Part shown: positions 24,866 to 35,282 of the stretch, piece by piece
How the letters are laid out: each line of letters begins with the position of its first letter
Numbering within the stretch: position 1 is the stretch's first letter
NCBI GenBank assembly: GCA_913009335.1
Contig: CAJVXN010000010.1
Span: 1 to 56,336, forward strand
Source of the DNA: an uncultured bacterium
GTDB taxonomy: Bacteria; Omnitrophota; Gorgyraeia; Ghiorseimicrobiales; Ghiorseimicrobiaceae
DNA length: 56,336 bases
Direction: 5' to 3'
The notes under the pieces: model-generated
What the model saw: only the letters and a program-made list of their open reading frames with translations
Told to the model about the DNA's origin: nothing
Database searches by the model: none
Translations under genes and position numbers: made by a program

Positions 24866-26518
24866 ATGCGTTCAGACAGGATTAAAAAAGGGATAGAGCG
24901 TGTTCCGCATCGTGCACTTTTATATGCCACAGGTATAAGAAAAAAATCACTCAGTAAGCCGTTTATACTGGTGGCGACTTCTTTTTCGGATATAATCCCC
25001 GGCCATATCGGCATGAGGGATTTAGAAAGATTTATTGAAAGGGGAGTATGTTCTGCGGGTGGGGTTCCTTTTTTCTCAGGGATTCCTGGTATATGTGATG
25101 GTATTGCCATGGGGCATTTGGGAATGCATTATTCTTTACCTTCACGTGAGCTTATTGCGGATTCGCTTGAATCAGTAGTTCAGGCGCATGCGTTTGACGG
25201 AGTGGTTTGTCTGACGAATTGTGATAAGATTACTCCCGGTATGCTTATGGCAGCAGCCCGTCTAAACGTTCCCACTATAATTGTGACTGCCGGGCCGATG
25301 CTCTCGGGTAAAATGGGCTCAAGAAAGCTTGCGTTTGTGCATGATACCTTTGAAGCTTTAGCGCGTGCAAAAAAAGGTGAGATTTCAAAGGATGAGCTTA
25401 GTTGTTTAGAACAGGAGGCTTGTCCCGGTGCCGGATCATGCCAGGGGTTATATACGGCAAATACCATGTCTTGCGTTACCGAATCTTTAGGTATGTCTTT
25501 AACGGGTTGCGCGACATCATTATCAGTGCTTGCTAAGAAAAAAAGAATAGCGGAAGAATCAGGTGAGAAAATAGTCGAGCTAGTGCGTAAAAATATAAAA
25601 CCTCGCGATATAATGATAAAGGATGCTTTTGAGAACGCAATAATGGTGGATATGGCTTTAGGTGGTTCTACAAATACAGTATTGCATATTAAGGCAATCG
25701 CGCATGAGGCGGGGATAGATTTGCCGCTTAAGACGTTTGATAGATTGAGCAAAAAAGTACCGAATATTTCCTGTATTGAGCCGGCAGGGCTGCATATGAT
25801 GGAAGATTTAGAGTATGCCGGAGGAATTCCCGCAGTTTTAAAAAGACTAAAGAATAAAATCCATAACGTGCCTACTTTAAACGGTAAAACAACAAAACAA
25901 ATAGCGGATGAGGCTAGAATTATTGATGATGATGTTATAAGAACAGAGAAGAAAGCATATCGTAAGGAAGGCGGTATTGCTGTTTTATACGGTAACATTG
26001 CTCCTGACGGTGCCGTGGTTAAGCAATCAGCAGTATCTTTAAAGATGATGAAATTTACCGGGCGCGCGCGTACTTATAATTCGGAAGAAGCTGCCATGAA
26101 AGATATATTAGGGCGTAAAATTAAAAAAGGTGATTGTGTAGTTATTCGTTATGAAGGGCCTAAAGGCGGTCCTGGCATGCGTGAGATGCTTGCGCCTACT
26201 TCTGCAATCGTGGGCCTGGGTTTAGAAGATGATGTTGCTCTTATTACCGATGGAAGATTTTCCGGGGGCACCAAAGGCCCATGTATCGGACATATTTCAC
26301 CGGAAGCAGCAGCAGGGGGCGTTATCGCGCTAATAGAAGACGGTGATAAAATCCAAATAGATATTACAAAACGAAAACTTACTCTTTGCGTAGATGCTGA
26401 AGAATTAAAAAAGCGTAAGCGTAAGTTAAAAATTATTAAACCTAAAATAACAACTGGATATCTTGCAAGGTATGCAAAGTTGGTTACTTCAGCCAGCACA
26501 GGAGCAATAGTTAAGTGA
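24866..26518 (+). CDS. ilvD: Dihydroxyacid dehydratase
   Basis: Fe-S dehydratase of valine/isoleucine synthesis, 550 aa from ATG 24866, which follows TGAGGT and gives the family start [18 protein letters not shown]. The track start at 24833 lies in an inverted repeat and is rejected. Cluster cysteines: [11 protein letters not shown] near residue 115 and [18 protein letters not shown] near 186. GGSTNTVLH near 265, [13 protein letters not shown] and [16 protein letters not shown] are further signatures. First gene of the branched-chain amino acid run ilvD-ilvB-ilvN-ilvC-leuA. Confidence 0.97.
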   Translation: MRSDRIKKGIERVPHRALLYATGIRKKSLSKPFILVATSFSDIIPGHIGMRDLERFIERGVCSAGGVPFFSGIPGICDGIAMGHLGMHYSLPSRELIADSLESVVQAHAFDGVVCLTNCDKITPGMLMAAARLNVPTIIVTAGPMLSGKMGSRKLAFVHDTFEALARAKKGEISKDELSCLEQEACPGAGSCQGLYTANTMSCVTESLGMSLTGCATSLSVLAKKKRIAEESGEKIVELVRKNIKPRDIMIKDAFENAIMVDMALGGSTNTVLHIKAIAHEAGIDLPLKTFDRLSKKVPNISCIEPAGLHMMEDLEYAGGIPAVLKRLKNKIHNVPTLNGKTTKQIADEARIIDDDVIRTEKKAYRKEGGIAVLYGNIAPDGAVVKQSAVSLKMMKFTGRARTYNSEEAAMKDILGRKIKKGDCVVIRYEGPKGGPGMREMLAPTSAIVGLGLEDDVALITDGRFSGGTKGPCIGHISPEAAAGGVIALIEDGDKIQIDITKRKLTLCVDAEELKKRKRKLKIIKPKITTGYLARYAKLVTSASTGAIVK

Positions 26519-26565
26519 GAACATGCTTTACAGAACGGAGTGATGTAAAGTATAAGTGTGAACTA

Positions 26566-26592
26566 ATCCTTGACATCTTTGATGTCAAGGAT
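26566..26592. repeat. Perfect 12-bp hairpin before ilvB
   Basis: ATCCTTGACATC-TTT-GATGTCAAGGAT. No T-run follows, so it is not a standard terminator. It directly precedes palindrome D2. Confidence 0.6.
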
Positions 26593-26595
26593 CAA

Positions 26596-26657
26596 ATTCA
26601 GCCGAATGACTTATGGTGGCCTATGGCAACACATAAGTCATGGCTTCATTCGATATG
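26596..26657 (+). repeat. Palindrome family D, copy 2, ending at the ilvB start codon
   Basis: ATTCAGCCGAATGACTTATG, a loop, then CATAAGTCATGGCTTCATTC and GATATG. The hairpin ATGACTTATG/CATAAGTCAT is perfect, and the G-to-A pair changes relative to copies 1 and 3 are compensated on both arms. The final ATG (26655) is the likely ilvB start, at the same relative place as in copies 1 and 3. Confidence 0.65.
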
Positions 26658-28322
26658 AAAATAACTGGTGCGGAGATTTTTGTTCAGGCATTACTTAAAG
26701 AAAATGTTAAGGTATTATTTGGTTATCCGGGAGGAGTCGTTCTCCCTGTCTTTGATAAACTTTATGATGCTCCGATTAAATTTATTTTAACCAGGCATGA
26801 ACAGGCAGCAGCTCATGCTGCGGATGGTTATGCCCGCGTAACGGGAAAGACAGGGGTTTGTATCGCAACTTCCGGCCCGGGGGCCACAAATCTTGTTACA
26901 GGTATAGCTACAGCGTATATGGATTCTATACCGATGGTTGCTTTTACCGGCCAGGTAAAAACCAGCCTAATCGGTAACGATGCCTTTCAGGAGGCAGATG
27001 TTACAGGAATAACGCGCCCGATTACTAAATATAATTATTTAGTCAAGGATGTAAAACATTTAGCTTGTATTATAAAAGAGGCGTTTCATATCGCCTCAAC
27101 CGGCCGGCCTGGCCCCGTTGTTATTGATTTGCCTGTTGATATTCAAAATGCCTCAGCCGAATTTAAATATCCTGATGTCTGTAAAATAAGAAGTTATAAC
27201 CCTACTTATTTCGGCCATCCGGGACAGATTAAGAAAGCATCTAAATTAATCGCAAAGGCCAAGCGTCCTATAATTTATGCCGGAGGCGGTGTAATTATCT
27301 CAGAGGCAAATAAGGAATTAAAAGAGCTGGCTGAAAAAATTAATGCTCCGGTGACAACTACGCTTATGGGTCTGGGCGGGTTTGATGAAAGACATAAGTT
27401 ATCTTTAGGTATGTTAGGAATGCATGGTACGGCTTATGCAAATTATGCCATAATGGAGTCTGACTTAATAATTGCTGTGGGTGCTAGATTTGACGATAGA
27501 GTTACCGGGCGTCTTGATACTTTTGCTCCGCACGCAAAGATTATCCATATTGATATTGATCCTTCATCTATCAGCAAGAATGTTAAGGTTGATATTCCTA
27601 TAGTGGGAGACGCAAAGAATATTTTAGAAAAATTAAATAAGGCTATAACTCCGCCTGATACAAAGGCCTGGCTTAAGCAGGTATTTGATTGGAAGGAAAA
27701 GCACCCCCTTAAATATAAAGATGATGATAAATTAAGACCGCAGTTTGTTGTAGAGAAGATTTATGAGGTAACTAAGGGAGATGCCATAATTACAACTGAG
27801 GTAGGTCAGAACCAGATGTGGGCGGCTCAGTGGTATAAATATACCTCACCCCGTAGTTATATCTCAAGCGGTGGATTAGGTACTATGGGTTATGGTTTTC
27901 CGGCCGCAATCGGGGCACAGCTGGGAAAGCCGGGAAAATTAGTTTTTGATATCGCAGGAGACGGTTCTATCCAGATGAATATTCAGGAACTCTCAACCGC
28001 GGTTAATAATAAACTACCTGTAAAAATAGCTATACTAAATAATGGATTCTTGGGGATGGTTAGGCAGTGGCAGCAGTTATTTTATCATCGTAGATATTCT
28101 CAGACAGAGCTTAAAAATCCTGATTTTGTAAAATTAGCTGAGGCTTACGGTGCTGTTGGATTGCGTATTACAAAGAAAGAGGATGTTGTCCCCGCAATAA
28201 AGAAGGCGATATCTATTGATAATACAGTTTTACTTGATTTTGTTGTTGAGCCGGAAGAAAATGTATTTCCTATGGTTCCGGCAGGTGAAGCCATCAACCG
28301 TATGATGGGTGGCATGGCTTAA
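26655..28322 (+). CDS. ilvB: Acetolactate synthase, large (catalytic) subunit
   Basis: ThDP-dependent enzyme for the first common step of branched-chain synthesis. 555 aa from ATG 26655; the track's ATG 26640 lies inside palindrome D2 and adds five residues (MASFD). Motifs: [27 protein letters not shown] near residue 50 with the catalytic Glu, [12 protein letters not shown], and the ThDP motif [15 protein letters not shown] near 439 with [12 protein letters not shown]. Works with ilvN, here separated by an HD-GYP gene. No Shine-Dalgarno; the start is flush with the repeat. Confidence 0.95.
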   Translation: MKITGAEIFVQALLKENVKVLFGYPGGVVLPVFDKLYDAPIKFILTRHEQAAAHAADGYARVTGKTGVCIATSGPGATNLVTGIATAYMDSIPMVAFTGQVKTSLIGNDAFQEADVTGITRPITKYNYLVKDVKHLACIIKEAFHIASTGRPGPVVIDLPVDIQNASAEFKYPDVCKIRSYNPTYFGHPGQIKKASKLIAKAKRPIIYAGGGVIISEANKELKELAEKINAPVTTTLMGLGGFDERHKLSLGMLGMHGTAYANYAIMESDLIIAVGARFDDRVTGRLDTFAPHAKIIHIDIDPSSISKNVKVDIPIVGDAKNILEKLNKAITPPDTKAWLKQVFDWKEKHPLKYKDDDKLRPQFVVEKIYEVTKGDAIITTEVGQNQMWAAQWYKYTSPRSYISSGGLGTMGYGFPAAIGAQLGKPGKLVFDIAGDGSIQMNIQELSTAVNNKLPVKIAILNNGFLGMVRQWQQLFYHRRYSQTELKNPDFVKLAEAYGAVGLRITKKEDVVPAIKKAISIDNTVLLDFVVEPEENVFPMVPAGEAINRMMGGMA

Positions 28323-28329
28323 ACTATCT

Positions 28330-29778
28330 ATGAAAATAAAATCTGTTAAACAAAAATCGATTGTAAAACAGTTTTATGTATATTTTTTAGTAGCATCGGT
28401 CATCCCTTTTATTATATTGGTTTATATTCTTTTTCAGCGCACAACAGGGGCCGGGATAGATGTCGCGCAAATAAATCCTAAAGTTTTATTGAGCATCGCG
28501 GTTGTATTTTCGGTTTTAGGGTTTTGGGGTACACGAAGCTTTTTGGTAAAAATAGCCTTATTAAGTAATAAACTTACGGAAACTACCTTTGACTTAGATA
28601 GGATTGATAAAAAAACTATCTTAGAGTTGGCCAAAGGGGAAGAAGAGGGGGAAGTAACCCAACTAGCCAAGGTATTTAGCGATATTATTATTAATTTAGA
28701 GGAGAGCGTACGAGAACTCAAGGTAACAAAGAAAGCTCTTTATCAGATTTTATCTAGAATCGGCAAGGCGGTTGAGTCAGTGGATAATTTTGACTTAGTT
28801 ATACAATTTACTCTAGAGACAATTGTTGAAGCTTTAGGGGCAAAACGAGGAGTAATATTTTTTCTTAATGAAGAAAAAGGTATTTTAAAGCTTAAGGCGT
28901 TAACGGGAATTAATAAAAAAGACGTTCCGAGAGAGATAAAATTAGGTGATGAAACAGTAGGTTGGGTAGCTAAAGAAAGAAAGCCTTTATTGGTTCCATC
29001 TTTAGATGAGAAAGAGGGAGATTCTTTATTTTCTCCGCCTTTAATATCGACCCCCTTAATTATAAACGATAAAGTTTGGGGTGCGATATGCATAAGCGGC
29101 AAGAAAGCGGGTTTGAGTTTTTCCGAGGAAGAGTTGGGAGTTCTTTCTAACATAGCTTATCAGATAGCAACTTCATTTGAGAATGCTGCTTTGAATGTAA
29201 GGGTAGAGAAGGTATATTTTGAGACCATATCTGCTTTAGCATTGGCAGTTGAAGCAAAGGACCGTTATTCCAGGGGGCATTCAGAGCGTGTTTCTAAATA
29301 TGCCTTAAAAATTGCTGAATTTCTAGGTTTAGAAGAGAAAGATTTAAATATATTAAGAGATGCCGCGCGTCTGCATGATATCGGAAAAATCGGTATAACC
29401 GATGAAATTCTGCATAAGCCCGGAAAATTAAATAATGAAGAGATGCTGCTTATGCGTAAACATCCTCAGATTGGAGAAGGCATAGTTAAGCCATTAAAGA
29501 ATTTTGTGCATATTATAAATCCAATAAAGCACCACCATGAATTTTTAGATGGTTCCGGCTATCCTGATGGATTAAAGGCTGATTCTATTCCGTTGGTTAC
29601 GAGAGTATTAACTGTAGCGGATATTTTTGATGCCATGATTACCGATAGGCCCTATAGAAAGGCTCTAAGTATTGCTCAGGCTAAAAAAGAGCTTGAGGCT
29701 ATGGTGCAGGCTGGTAAGGTTGATAAAAATGTAACAGGTGCTCTTTTTAAGTTGGTAGAAGAGAAAAAACTAAATTAA
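28330..29778 (+). CDS. Membrane GAF/HD-GYP protein, putative cyclic-di-GMP phosphodiesterase
   Basis: About 482 aa from ATG 28330 (the track's GTG 28309 overlaps ilvB). Two membrane segments (about residues 17-37 and 52-68) are followed by a helical linker, a GAF domain (about 150-290) and a complete HD-GYP domain: HSERVSKYA near 320, LHDIGKIGI near 348, KHPQIGE near 381, HHHEFLDGSGYPDG near 404 and ADIFDAMITDRPY near 434. The metal and GYP residues are intact, so activity on cyclic di-GMP is likely. It sits between ilvB and ilvN, an odd place. Two PilZ proteins 7 kb on may belong to the same signalling circuit. Confidence 0.9.
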   Translation: MKIKSVKQKSIVKQFYVYFLVASVIPFIILVYILFQRTTGAGIDVAQINPKVLLSIAVVFSVLGFWGTRSFLVKIALLSNKLTETTFDLDRIDKKTILELAKGEEEGEVTQLAKVFSDIIINLEESVRELKVTKKALYQILSRIGKAVESVDNFDLVIQFTLETIVEALGAKRGVIFFLNEEKGILKLKALTGINKKDVPREIKLGDETVGWVAKERKPLLVPSLDEKEGDSLFSPPLISTPLIINDKVWGAICISGKKAGLSFSEEELGVLSNIAYQIATSFENAALNVRVEKVYFETISALALAVEAKDRYSRGHSERVSKYALKIAEFLGLEEKDLNILRDAARLHDIGKIGITDEILHKPGKLNNEEMLLMRKHPQIGEGIVKPLKNFVHIINPIKHHHEFLDGSGYPDGLKADSIPLVTRVLTVADIFDAMITDRPYRKALSIAQAKKELEAMVQAGKVDKNVTGALFKLVEEKKLN

Positions 29779-29792
29779 TAATACGGAGAAAA

Positions 29793-30266
29793 ATGAAGCA
29801 TACAATACAAGCGTTAGTCGAGAATAGGTTTGGGGTACTGGCACGTATTGCGGGTTTGTTTAGTGCTCGCGGATTTAATATCATGTCATTGGCAGTAGGA
29901 GAAACAGAGGATCCGAGTGTTTCGTGTTTGACCCTTGTTGTTGATGCTAAAGACGAGAGGATACTTGACCAGATTAAAAAACAGCTTCATAAATTAATTG
30001 ATGTTATTACGGTTTTGGATTTGACCGGTAAAGATTTTTTTGACCGGGAACTCATGCTTTTTAAGGTTGATTTCACCAAAGAGAATAAAAAGGATATTGA
30101 GGAATTGGTTAAAAAATCCTCTGCTAAGATTTTAGAAACCAAGGATTCTTATGTTGTAATTGAGTTATGCAGTGACCAACATGCAACGCTTGCGCTTCTT
30201 GAGAAGTTAAAATCTTTTGGTATAAAGGAATTAGTTAGAACGGGTAGAATAGCGATTGTTAAATAA
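29793..30266 (+). CDS. ilvN: Acetolactate synthase, small (regulatory) subunit
   Basis: 157 aa. The N-terminal ACT domain (QALVENRFGVLARIAGLFSARGFNIMSL, quoted for recognition only in part: ENRFGVLARIAGLF) binds valine and confers feedback inhibition in the family. The second half matches the ALS small-subunit C-terminal domain. The start follows ACGGAG, and ilvC begins 9 bases after the stop. Confidence 0.95.
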   Translation: MKHTIQALVENRFGVLARIAGLFSARGFNIMSLAVGETEDPSVSCLTLVVDAKDERILDQIKKQLHKLIDVITVLDLTGKDFFDRELMLFKVDFTKENKKDIEELVKKSSAKILETKDSYVVIELCSDQHATLALLEKLKSFGIKELVRTGRIAIVK

Positions 30267-30275
30267 GGAGGAGAA

Positions 30276-31280
30276 ATGGCGTTAAAGATTTATTATGACA
30301 ACGATGCGGATTTGAATTTGTTAAAAGATAAAACAGTAGCCATTATCGGTTATGGAATTCAGGGCAGGGGACAAAGCTTGTGTCTTCGGGATAGCGGTAT
30401 CAACGTAATAGTATCCGAACTTGAAGGGACAGCAAATTTTAAACAGGCTGAAGAAGACGGATTTACTCCTGTGTCTGCTCAGGAGGCAGCAATAAAAGGG
30501 GATGTTATACAGATTTTAACTCAGGATCACCTGCAGGCAAAAGTTTACAGCGAATCTATCAAGCCGTATTTAAAAAAAGGTAAAGTTTTAGTGTTTTCAC
30601 ATGGTTTTAATATTCGTTTTAAGCAGATTAAGCCTCCTAGAAAAGTAGATGTGATTATGATAGCGCCCAAAGGTCCGGGAGCGTTGGTGCGTCGCATGTA
30701 TGAAGAAGGTAAGGGGGTTCCGTGTCTTTTAGCTATCCATCAAGATGCGTCTGGTAACGCAAAGGATATAGCGCTTGCTTATGCTAAAGCAATTAAAGGG
30801 ACAACCGCGGGTGTAATTGAGACGACATTTAGCGAGGAGACAGAAACAGATCTTTTTGGTGAGCAGGCAGTTTTATGCGGAGGAGTAACTGAGTTGATTA
30901 AGGCAGGATTCGATACCTTAATTGAAGAAGGTTATCAGCCGGAGATTGCTTATTTTGAAGTTTTACATGAGTTAAAGTTGATTACGGATTTAATCCAGGA
31001 AACAGGCATAGCCGGTATGCGCAGGCGAGTTTCAGATACTGCTTGTTACGGAGACGTAACGCGGGGACCTAGAATTATCACTGATAAAACTAGAAAAGCA
31101 ATGAAAAAAATGCTGAAAGATATAAAAAGCGGAAAGTTTGCCCGGGAATGGATTAAAGAGAATGAAGAAGGAAGGCCCGTATTTAATAAGCTTTTAGAGG
31201 AAGGCGACAACCATCCAATTGAGGCAGTAGGAAAGAGATTAAGAGGCATGATGCCCTGGATGCGCAGCGAAGGCAAGTAA
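30276..31280 (+). CDS. ilvC: Ketol-acid reductoisomerase, probably NADH-preferring
   Basis: Isomerises and reduces acetolactate/acetohydroxybutyrate. 334 aa, class I. Nucleotide site [15 protein letters not shown] near residue 24; catalytic regions [20 protein letters not shown] near 129 and [16 protein letters not shown] near 190 with metal Asp/Glu. The loop after the second beta strand reads VSELEGTAN, where NADPH enzymes have a GLRxGS-type sequence. The arginine is lost and a glutamate replaces a phosphate-binding serine, which in studied homologues favours NADH. The start follows GGAGGAG. Confidence 0.95.
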   Translation: MALKIYYDNDADLNLLKDKTVAIIGYGIQGRGQSLCLRDSGINVIVSELEGTANFKQAEEDGFTPVSAQEAAIKGDVIQILTQDHLQAKVYSESIKPYLKKGKVLVFSHGFNIRFKQIKPPRKVDVIMIAPKGPGALVRRMYEEGKGVPCLLAIHQDASGNAKDIALAYAKAIKGTTAGVIETTFSEETETDLFGEQAVLCGGVTELIKAGFDTLIEEGYQPEIAYFEVLHELKLITDLIQETGIAGMRRRVSDTACYGDVTRGPRIITDKTRKAMKKMLKDIKSGKFAREWIKENEEGRPVFNKLLEEGDNHPIEAVGKRLRGMMPWMRSEGK

Positions 31281-31347
31281 GCCAAGCGCATCACTGCGGA
31301 TGAAGAAAAAATCATAATAAAGTTATAAAACATGCAAGGGTGTTTTT

Positions 31348-33312
31348 ATGAATACTAAAAGACTGATTTTAGTGTTTAGTCTGCTTTTGATACTGGCAGT
31401 TGGTGTATTTGCGTATTTGCAAATGTGGGCTCCTTTCGTAGAAATTCAAGACCTCACGGATTTGTTGCCTCAACACGCCTTAGCGTATGCCTCCGTACAT
31501 AATCTGGATAAGACCTGGAACAAGATTAAGCTTTCAGATTTATATTCTAAGATTATTAATTCTCCCCTTATTACGAACAATCAAGAATTAGACTCGCTAA
31601 AAGAAAAAGCTAGCCTTAATTGGCTCGGTGAAAAAGAAATATTAGCTATTTTAGGTAAAGACGTGGTATTTGGGATCTTTTTTCGAAAGATGGTTTCTGA
31701 TCAGCCGGAATTTGATGTTATTTTAGCAAGCCGTATCGATAAAACAATTAAAGTAAAAGAAGTGATTTTAAGTTCTTTTTCTAAGGTTGATAAGCATTGT
31801 TCTGTTACGTCTCAGAAGTATAAAGGTTTTCGAGTTAATTCCGTAAAACACAAAAGTCTCAAAGAGGATTTAGTTTATCTTGTTTTAGGTGATGTTCTTA
31901 TTTTAGGCAATAGTCCGAAACTCTTAAAAGAAGCAATAGATTTAGTAAAAAACGAATACGAAGGGAGCATTTCAAAAGAGGCCGATTTTATCCGGGCCAG
32001 GGATAAATTATCAAGTGATTATTTCTGCTGGGTTTATTCTGAGGTGGATAGCCTTGAAAGCTTTATGAGCGTCCTTCCGGAAAAAGACGAATATAAATTT
32101 AATTCTGAGTTTAATCCGATAAATAGTTATTTTGCGCAAATTATTCTAAATGATGGCTTGTACTTTATCGTCCGGGCCTATGTTAAATTAGAAGAGAAAG
32201 AAGAAGATCTTTCTTTGATGAAGAGTTGGCGAGAATGGTTTGAAAGCATAGATATTGCGCAAGCTCAAGCATTAGAATTTACCCCATTAGATGTAGCCAT
32301 GGTTTCTGTGGGTAATGCCGGTGATATAAAGCTTGCCTGGGAATATCTAAAAGAGATGAGATCATATGTTGAAAAGAGTATATCAGATGCTGCTGATGAT
32401 TTAGGCGAAGGAGATATTAACAGTCGCGGGCAGTTTCCGGTTGACCTTGCTTCAATATTAGGTTTTGACTTTGAGAAAGATGTTTTACCTTATTTGGGGG
32501 AGGAGTATGGTTTTAGCTTCGCCGGTTTTAAGCCTATAGATATTCCGCTTGCTGTTATACAATCTCAGGCTGAACCTCTTAGTTTAAGTTTTCCGGAAAT
32601 GTTTGCCTGTATTCAAATTACGGATAGACCCAATATAGAAAATGTTATCGGTGGACTTTGGCAAAGAATGGCGAATGGAATCAATAGTCAGGCTGAATTG
32701 ATGAATGTAGGAAGCGCTAAAGTAAATAAAGCGCAACATTATGAAGGTGAAGATAAAAAAACGGCTATTAGTCAAGAGGCGGATACGCTTAGCAGTACTA
32801 TAGAAGAACAGGTCTCGTCAAAAGCCGTGTCTGTTGAATTAAGTGATTTTTCCGGAGTAGATATACATTCTTTAAAGCTATTATCCGGAAATCCCCTTTC
32901 TTTATGGATATCAGAGGATGTTTTATCGCCTTCGTATTATTTTTTAGGAGACTATTTGGCTATAAGCACTAATAAGTCTTTAGCGCAACAGACGATTAGC
33001 GCCTATCAGGGAAGACTGTTGAGTTTAGATGAAAGCGTTAGGTTTTCGCATGTTTATAATAATTTGCAGCCTGAATTCTATACTTTGATGTATATGAATC
33101 CTAAAGAATATATTGATCCTATTGTTTCGATGTTTGCCTCAACTTTAAAATACGGAACTGATGATTTGGAGCATGAGAACCGGAAGCAAGATTTTAGAAA
33201 GTTTGTGCAGGTAAGCGATATAATTAAGAATATAAAATCTATCGGCAGTACCGCAATAAAGAAAGATGATTTTATGGAATTTGAGCTTTATATATCCATG
33301 GAAGGTTTATAG
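31348..33312 (+). CDS. DUF3352-like exported or membrane-anchored protein
   Basis: 654 aa. The N-terminal hydrophobic segment (about residues 5-24, LILVFSLLLILAVGVFA) with few positive charges before it is a signal anchor; the rest appears extracytoplasmic. The opening LLPQHALAYASVHNLDKTW and the overall length resemble DUF3352 proteins, whose function is unknown. A low-complexity, coil-like stretch lies near 465-500. It sits between ilvC and leuA, 13 bases before leuA, with no known link to leucine synthesis. The family assignment is tentative. Confidence 0.6.
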   Translation: MNTKRLILVFSLLLILAVGVFAYLQMWAPFVEIQDLTDLLPQHALAYASVHNLDKTWNKIKLSDLYSKIINSPLITNNQELDSLKEKASLNWLGEKEILAILGKDVVFGIFFRKMVSDQPEFDVILASRIDKTIKVKEVILSSFSKVDKHCSVTSQKYKGFRVNSVKHKSLKEDLVYLVLGDVLILGNSPKLLKEAIDLVKNEYEGSISKEADFIRARDKLSSDYFCWVYSEVDSLESFMSVLPEKDEYKFNSEFNPINSYFAQIILNDGLYFIVRAYVKLEEKEEDLSLMKSWREWFESIDIAQAQALEFTPLDVAMVSVGNAGDIKLAWEYLKEMRSYVEKSISDAADDLGEGDINSRGQFPVDLASILGFDFEKDVLPYLGEEYGFSFAGFKPIDIPLAVIQSQAEPLSLSFPEMFACIQITDRPNIENVIGGLWQRMANGINSQAELMNVGSAKVNKAQHYEGEDKKTAISQEADTLSSTIEEQVSSKAVSVELSDFSGVDIHSLKLLSGNPLSLWISEDVLSPSYYFLGDYLAISTNKSLAQQTISAYQGRLLSLDESVRFSHVYNNLQPEFYTLMYMNPKEYIDPIVSMFASTLKYGTDDLEHENRKQDFRKFVQVSDIIKNIKSIGSTAIKKDDFMEFELYISMEGL

Positions 33313-33325
33313 GAAAATTTGAATT

Positions 33326-34861
33326 ATGGATAAGATTATATTTTTTGATACAACATTAAGGGATGGTGAACAGGCTCCGGGGGCAAGTCTTAATACAGAA
33401 GAGAAGATTGAGATTGCGCGCGCTTTAGAGGGTCTGGGGGTTGACGTAATCGAGGCAGGTTTTCCTGTTTCCTCTTTTGGGGATTTTGAGGCGGTTAAAA
33501 GTGTATCTTCGCTCATAAAGAGGGCTTCAGTATGTGGGCTGTCCCGTGCTAAGCAAAAGGATATTGACGCAGCAGGCGCCGCGTTAAAAAAAGCAAAGTA
33601 TCCGCGTATACATGTATTCCTGGCTACTTCGAAAATCCACAGGAAGTATAAATTAAAAAAGGCTAAATATGAAATACTTAGGCAAGCGGTAGAAAGTGTG
33701 AAGTACGCGCGAAAGTTTACGAATGATATAGAATTTTCACCTGAAGATGCCTCGCGCACTGAGCCGGAATTTTTGTTTCGCGTGATTGAAGCTGTAATTA
33801 AGGCAGGGGCCTCTACTGTAAACATACCTGATACTGTGGGATATGCTGAGCCTGAAGAATACGGTAATTTAATCACAGCGATTCGTGAAAATGTAGGAAA
33901 TAGTAACAAGGCAATAATTTCCGTACATTGCCATAATGATTTAGGCCTGGCTGTAGCAAATTCTCTTTCTGCCGTAAAGAATGGCGCTCGTCAGGTAGAA
34001 TGTACTATAAACGGTATAGGTGAGCGAGCGGGAAATGCTTCCTTAGAAGAGATAATAATGGCTCTTAAAACTCGAGGCGATATATTTAGCGCGTTAAAAA
34101 CAAATATCAAAACTTCTAAGATATGTAAAACATCTCGTTTAGTTAGTAAGTTAACGGGTTTTGTTGTTGCTCCTAATAAAGCAATAGTAGGGGCAAATGC
34201 ATTTCGTCACGAAGCAGGTATTCATCAGGACGGAATTTTAAAGAAAAGAAGCACTTACGAGATTATTAAACCTAAAGACGTAGGATTTTATGAAACCGGG
34301 CTTGTTCTAGGTAAGCATTCCGGCAGGCATGCGTTCGCGGATAGGTTGAAAAATCTTGGCCTGCAATTAACTGCAAGCCAAATGGGTAAAGCATTCATAT
34401 GCTTTAAGGGGCTTGCGGATAAGAAGAAGTATATTTTTGATGAAGATTTATTTGCCATAGTTGAGGATGAGGTTAGAATTGTAGCCCGTGTTTGGCAATT
34501 AGAAGACTTGGAGATATCCAGTGGTATAAAATCATTGCCGAAAGCCAGAGTTACTCTTAATAAAAAAAATAAACTTTTTAAGGCTGAATCAAGCGGTGAT
34601 GGGCCCGTAGACGCTTGTTATAAAGCGATTGATAAGATTACAGGTATTAAAGGCAAGCTACTTGATTATTCCATACATTCCGTTACTGCGGGTAAAGACG
34701 CGCAAGGGGAGGTATCAATTAAGATCAGGGCCAGAGAGAAAATTGTAAGCGGGCGGGCAGCATCTACGGATATAATTGAAGCCTCAGCAAAAGCCTATAT
34801 AAACGCAATCAACAGACTTTTTCTAAAAACACACCATAATGAACCGAAGATTAATTGTTAG
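33326..34861 (+). CDS. leuA: 2-isopropylmalate synthase
   Basis: First committed step of leucine synthesis. 511 aa. The catalytic barrel starts FFDTTLRDGEQAPGASL, continues with VIEAGFP, VNIPDTVGYAEPEEY near residue 166, VHCHNDLGLAVANSL near 200 and NGIGERAGNASLEE near 228. HEAGIHQDG near 292 and the C-terminal LeuA dimer/regulatory domain (about 375-505) are present, which separates it from homocitrate or short HMGL-type enzymes. Citramalate synthase is the main alternative. Its end overlaps the next ORF by 23 bases. Confidence 0.93.
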   Translation: MDKIIFFDTTLRDGEQAPGASLNTEEKIEIARALEGLGVDVIEAGFPVSSFGDFEAVKSVSSLIKRASVCGLSRAKQKDIDAAGAALKKAKYPRIHVFLATSKIHRKYKLKKAKYEILRQAVESVKYARKFTNDIEFSPEDASRTEPEFLFRVIEAVIKAGASTVNIPDTVGYAEPEEYGNLITAIRENVGNSNKAIISVHCHNDLGLAVANSLSAVKNGARQVECTINGIGERAGNASLEEIIMALKTRGDIFSALKTNIKTSKICKTSRLVSKLTGFVVAPNKAIVGANAFRHEAGIHQDGILKKRSTYEIIKPKDVGFYETGLVLGKHSGRHAFADRLKNLGLQLTASQMGKAFICFKGLADKKKYIFDEDLFAIVEDEVRIVARVWQLEDLEISSGIKSLPKARVTLNKKNKLFKAESSGDGPVDACYKAIDKITGIKGKLLDYSIHSVTAGKDAQGEVSIKIRAREKIVSGRAASTDIIEASAKAYINAINRLFLKTHHNEPKINC

Positions 34862-35282
34862 AGCTTGGTTAATCGTTGGTTTTCTTGCCGCAGGATTCCT
34901 TTTTCTACTAAAAGAAAATTTAAGAAAAGATTACCTTGATTTTGAGAGTGCAGTGGATGTTACTAGTACTAATCTTGCTTATGATTTAGTTCCGCCTCGT
35001 ATGGCCATTATGGGTTTCATGCTTAAAGAGGAGCAATTAAAGCTGGCATTCTCGCCTATGTTCGTGCATTTTAGCAGATACGATTGGCAGGATTTATGGC
35101 ATATTATTTATGGAATATATCCTGAATATCCAACTGTTAATGAGCGCATTCCTCCTAGACGCACGCAGCTTAGTATTACCGAGATGCAGAAAGAGTTAGC
35201 ATTGAGTTTTCCACAGCCTTTCGGAATGTTTACGAATGAACATTGGAAGTTTTTTTGGAAGACATTGCATATATCAAAATGA
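34839..35282 (+). CDS. Small membrane-anchored protein of unknown function
   Basis: 147 aa. One N-terminal membrane segment (residues 7-25, IVRAWLIVGFLAAGFLFLL), then a soluble domain rich in aromatic residues, with RYDWQDLWHIIYGIYPEYP near 86. No family recognised. It overlaps leuA by 23 bases and its TGA stop overlaps the left arm of palindrome B2, so it is part of the leuA-aroE unit. The conserved-looking aromatic pattern and operon position argue that it is real. Confidence 0.65.
   Translation: MNRRLIVRAWLIVGFLAAGFLFLLKENLRKDYLDFESAVDVTSTNLAYDLVPPRMAIMGFMLKEEQLKLAFSPMFVHFSRYDWQDLWHIIYGIYPEYPTVNERIPPRRTQLSITEMQKELALSFPQPFGMFTNEHWKFFWKTLHISK

Noticed and set aside
25180-25998. 272-aa minus-strand ORF opposite ilvD
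   Set aside because: Shadow of a strongly coding gene on the + strand; hydrophobic, serine-rich composition typical of antisense frames and no recognisable domain. The same applies to 21077-21721, 33307-33909 and 28743-29153.
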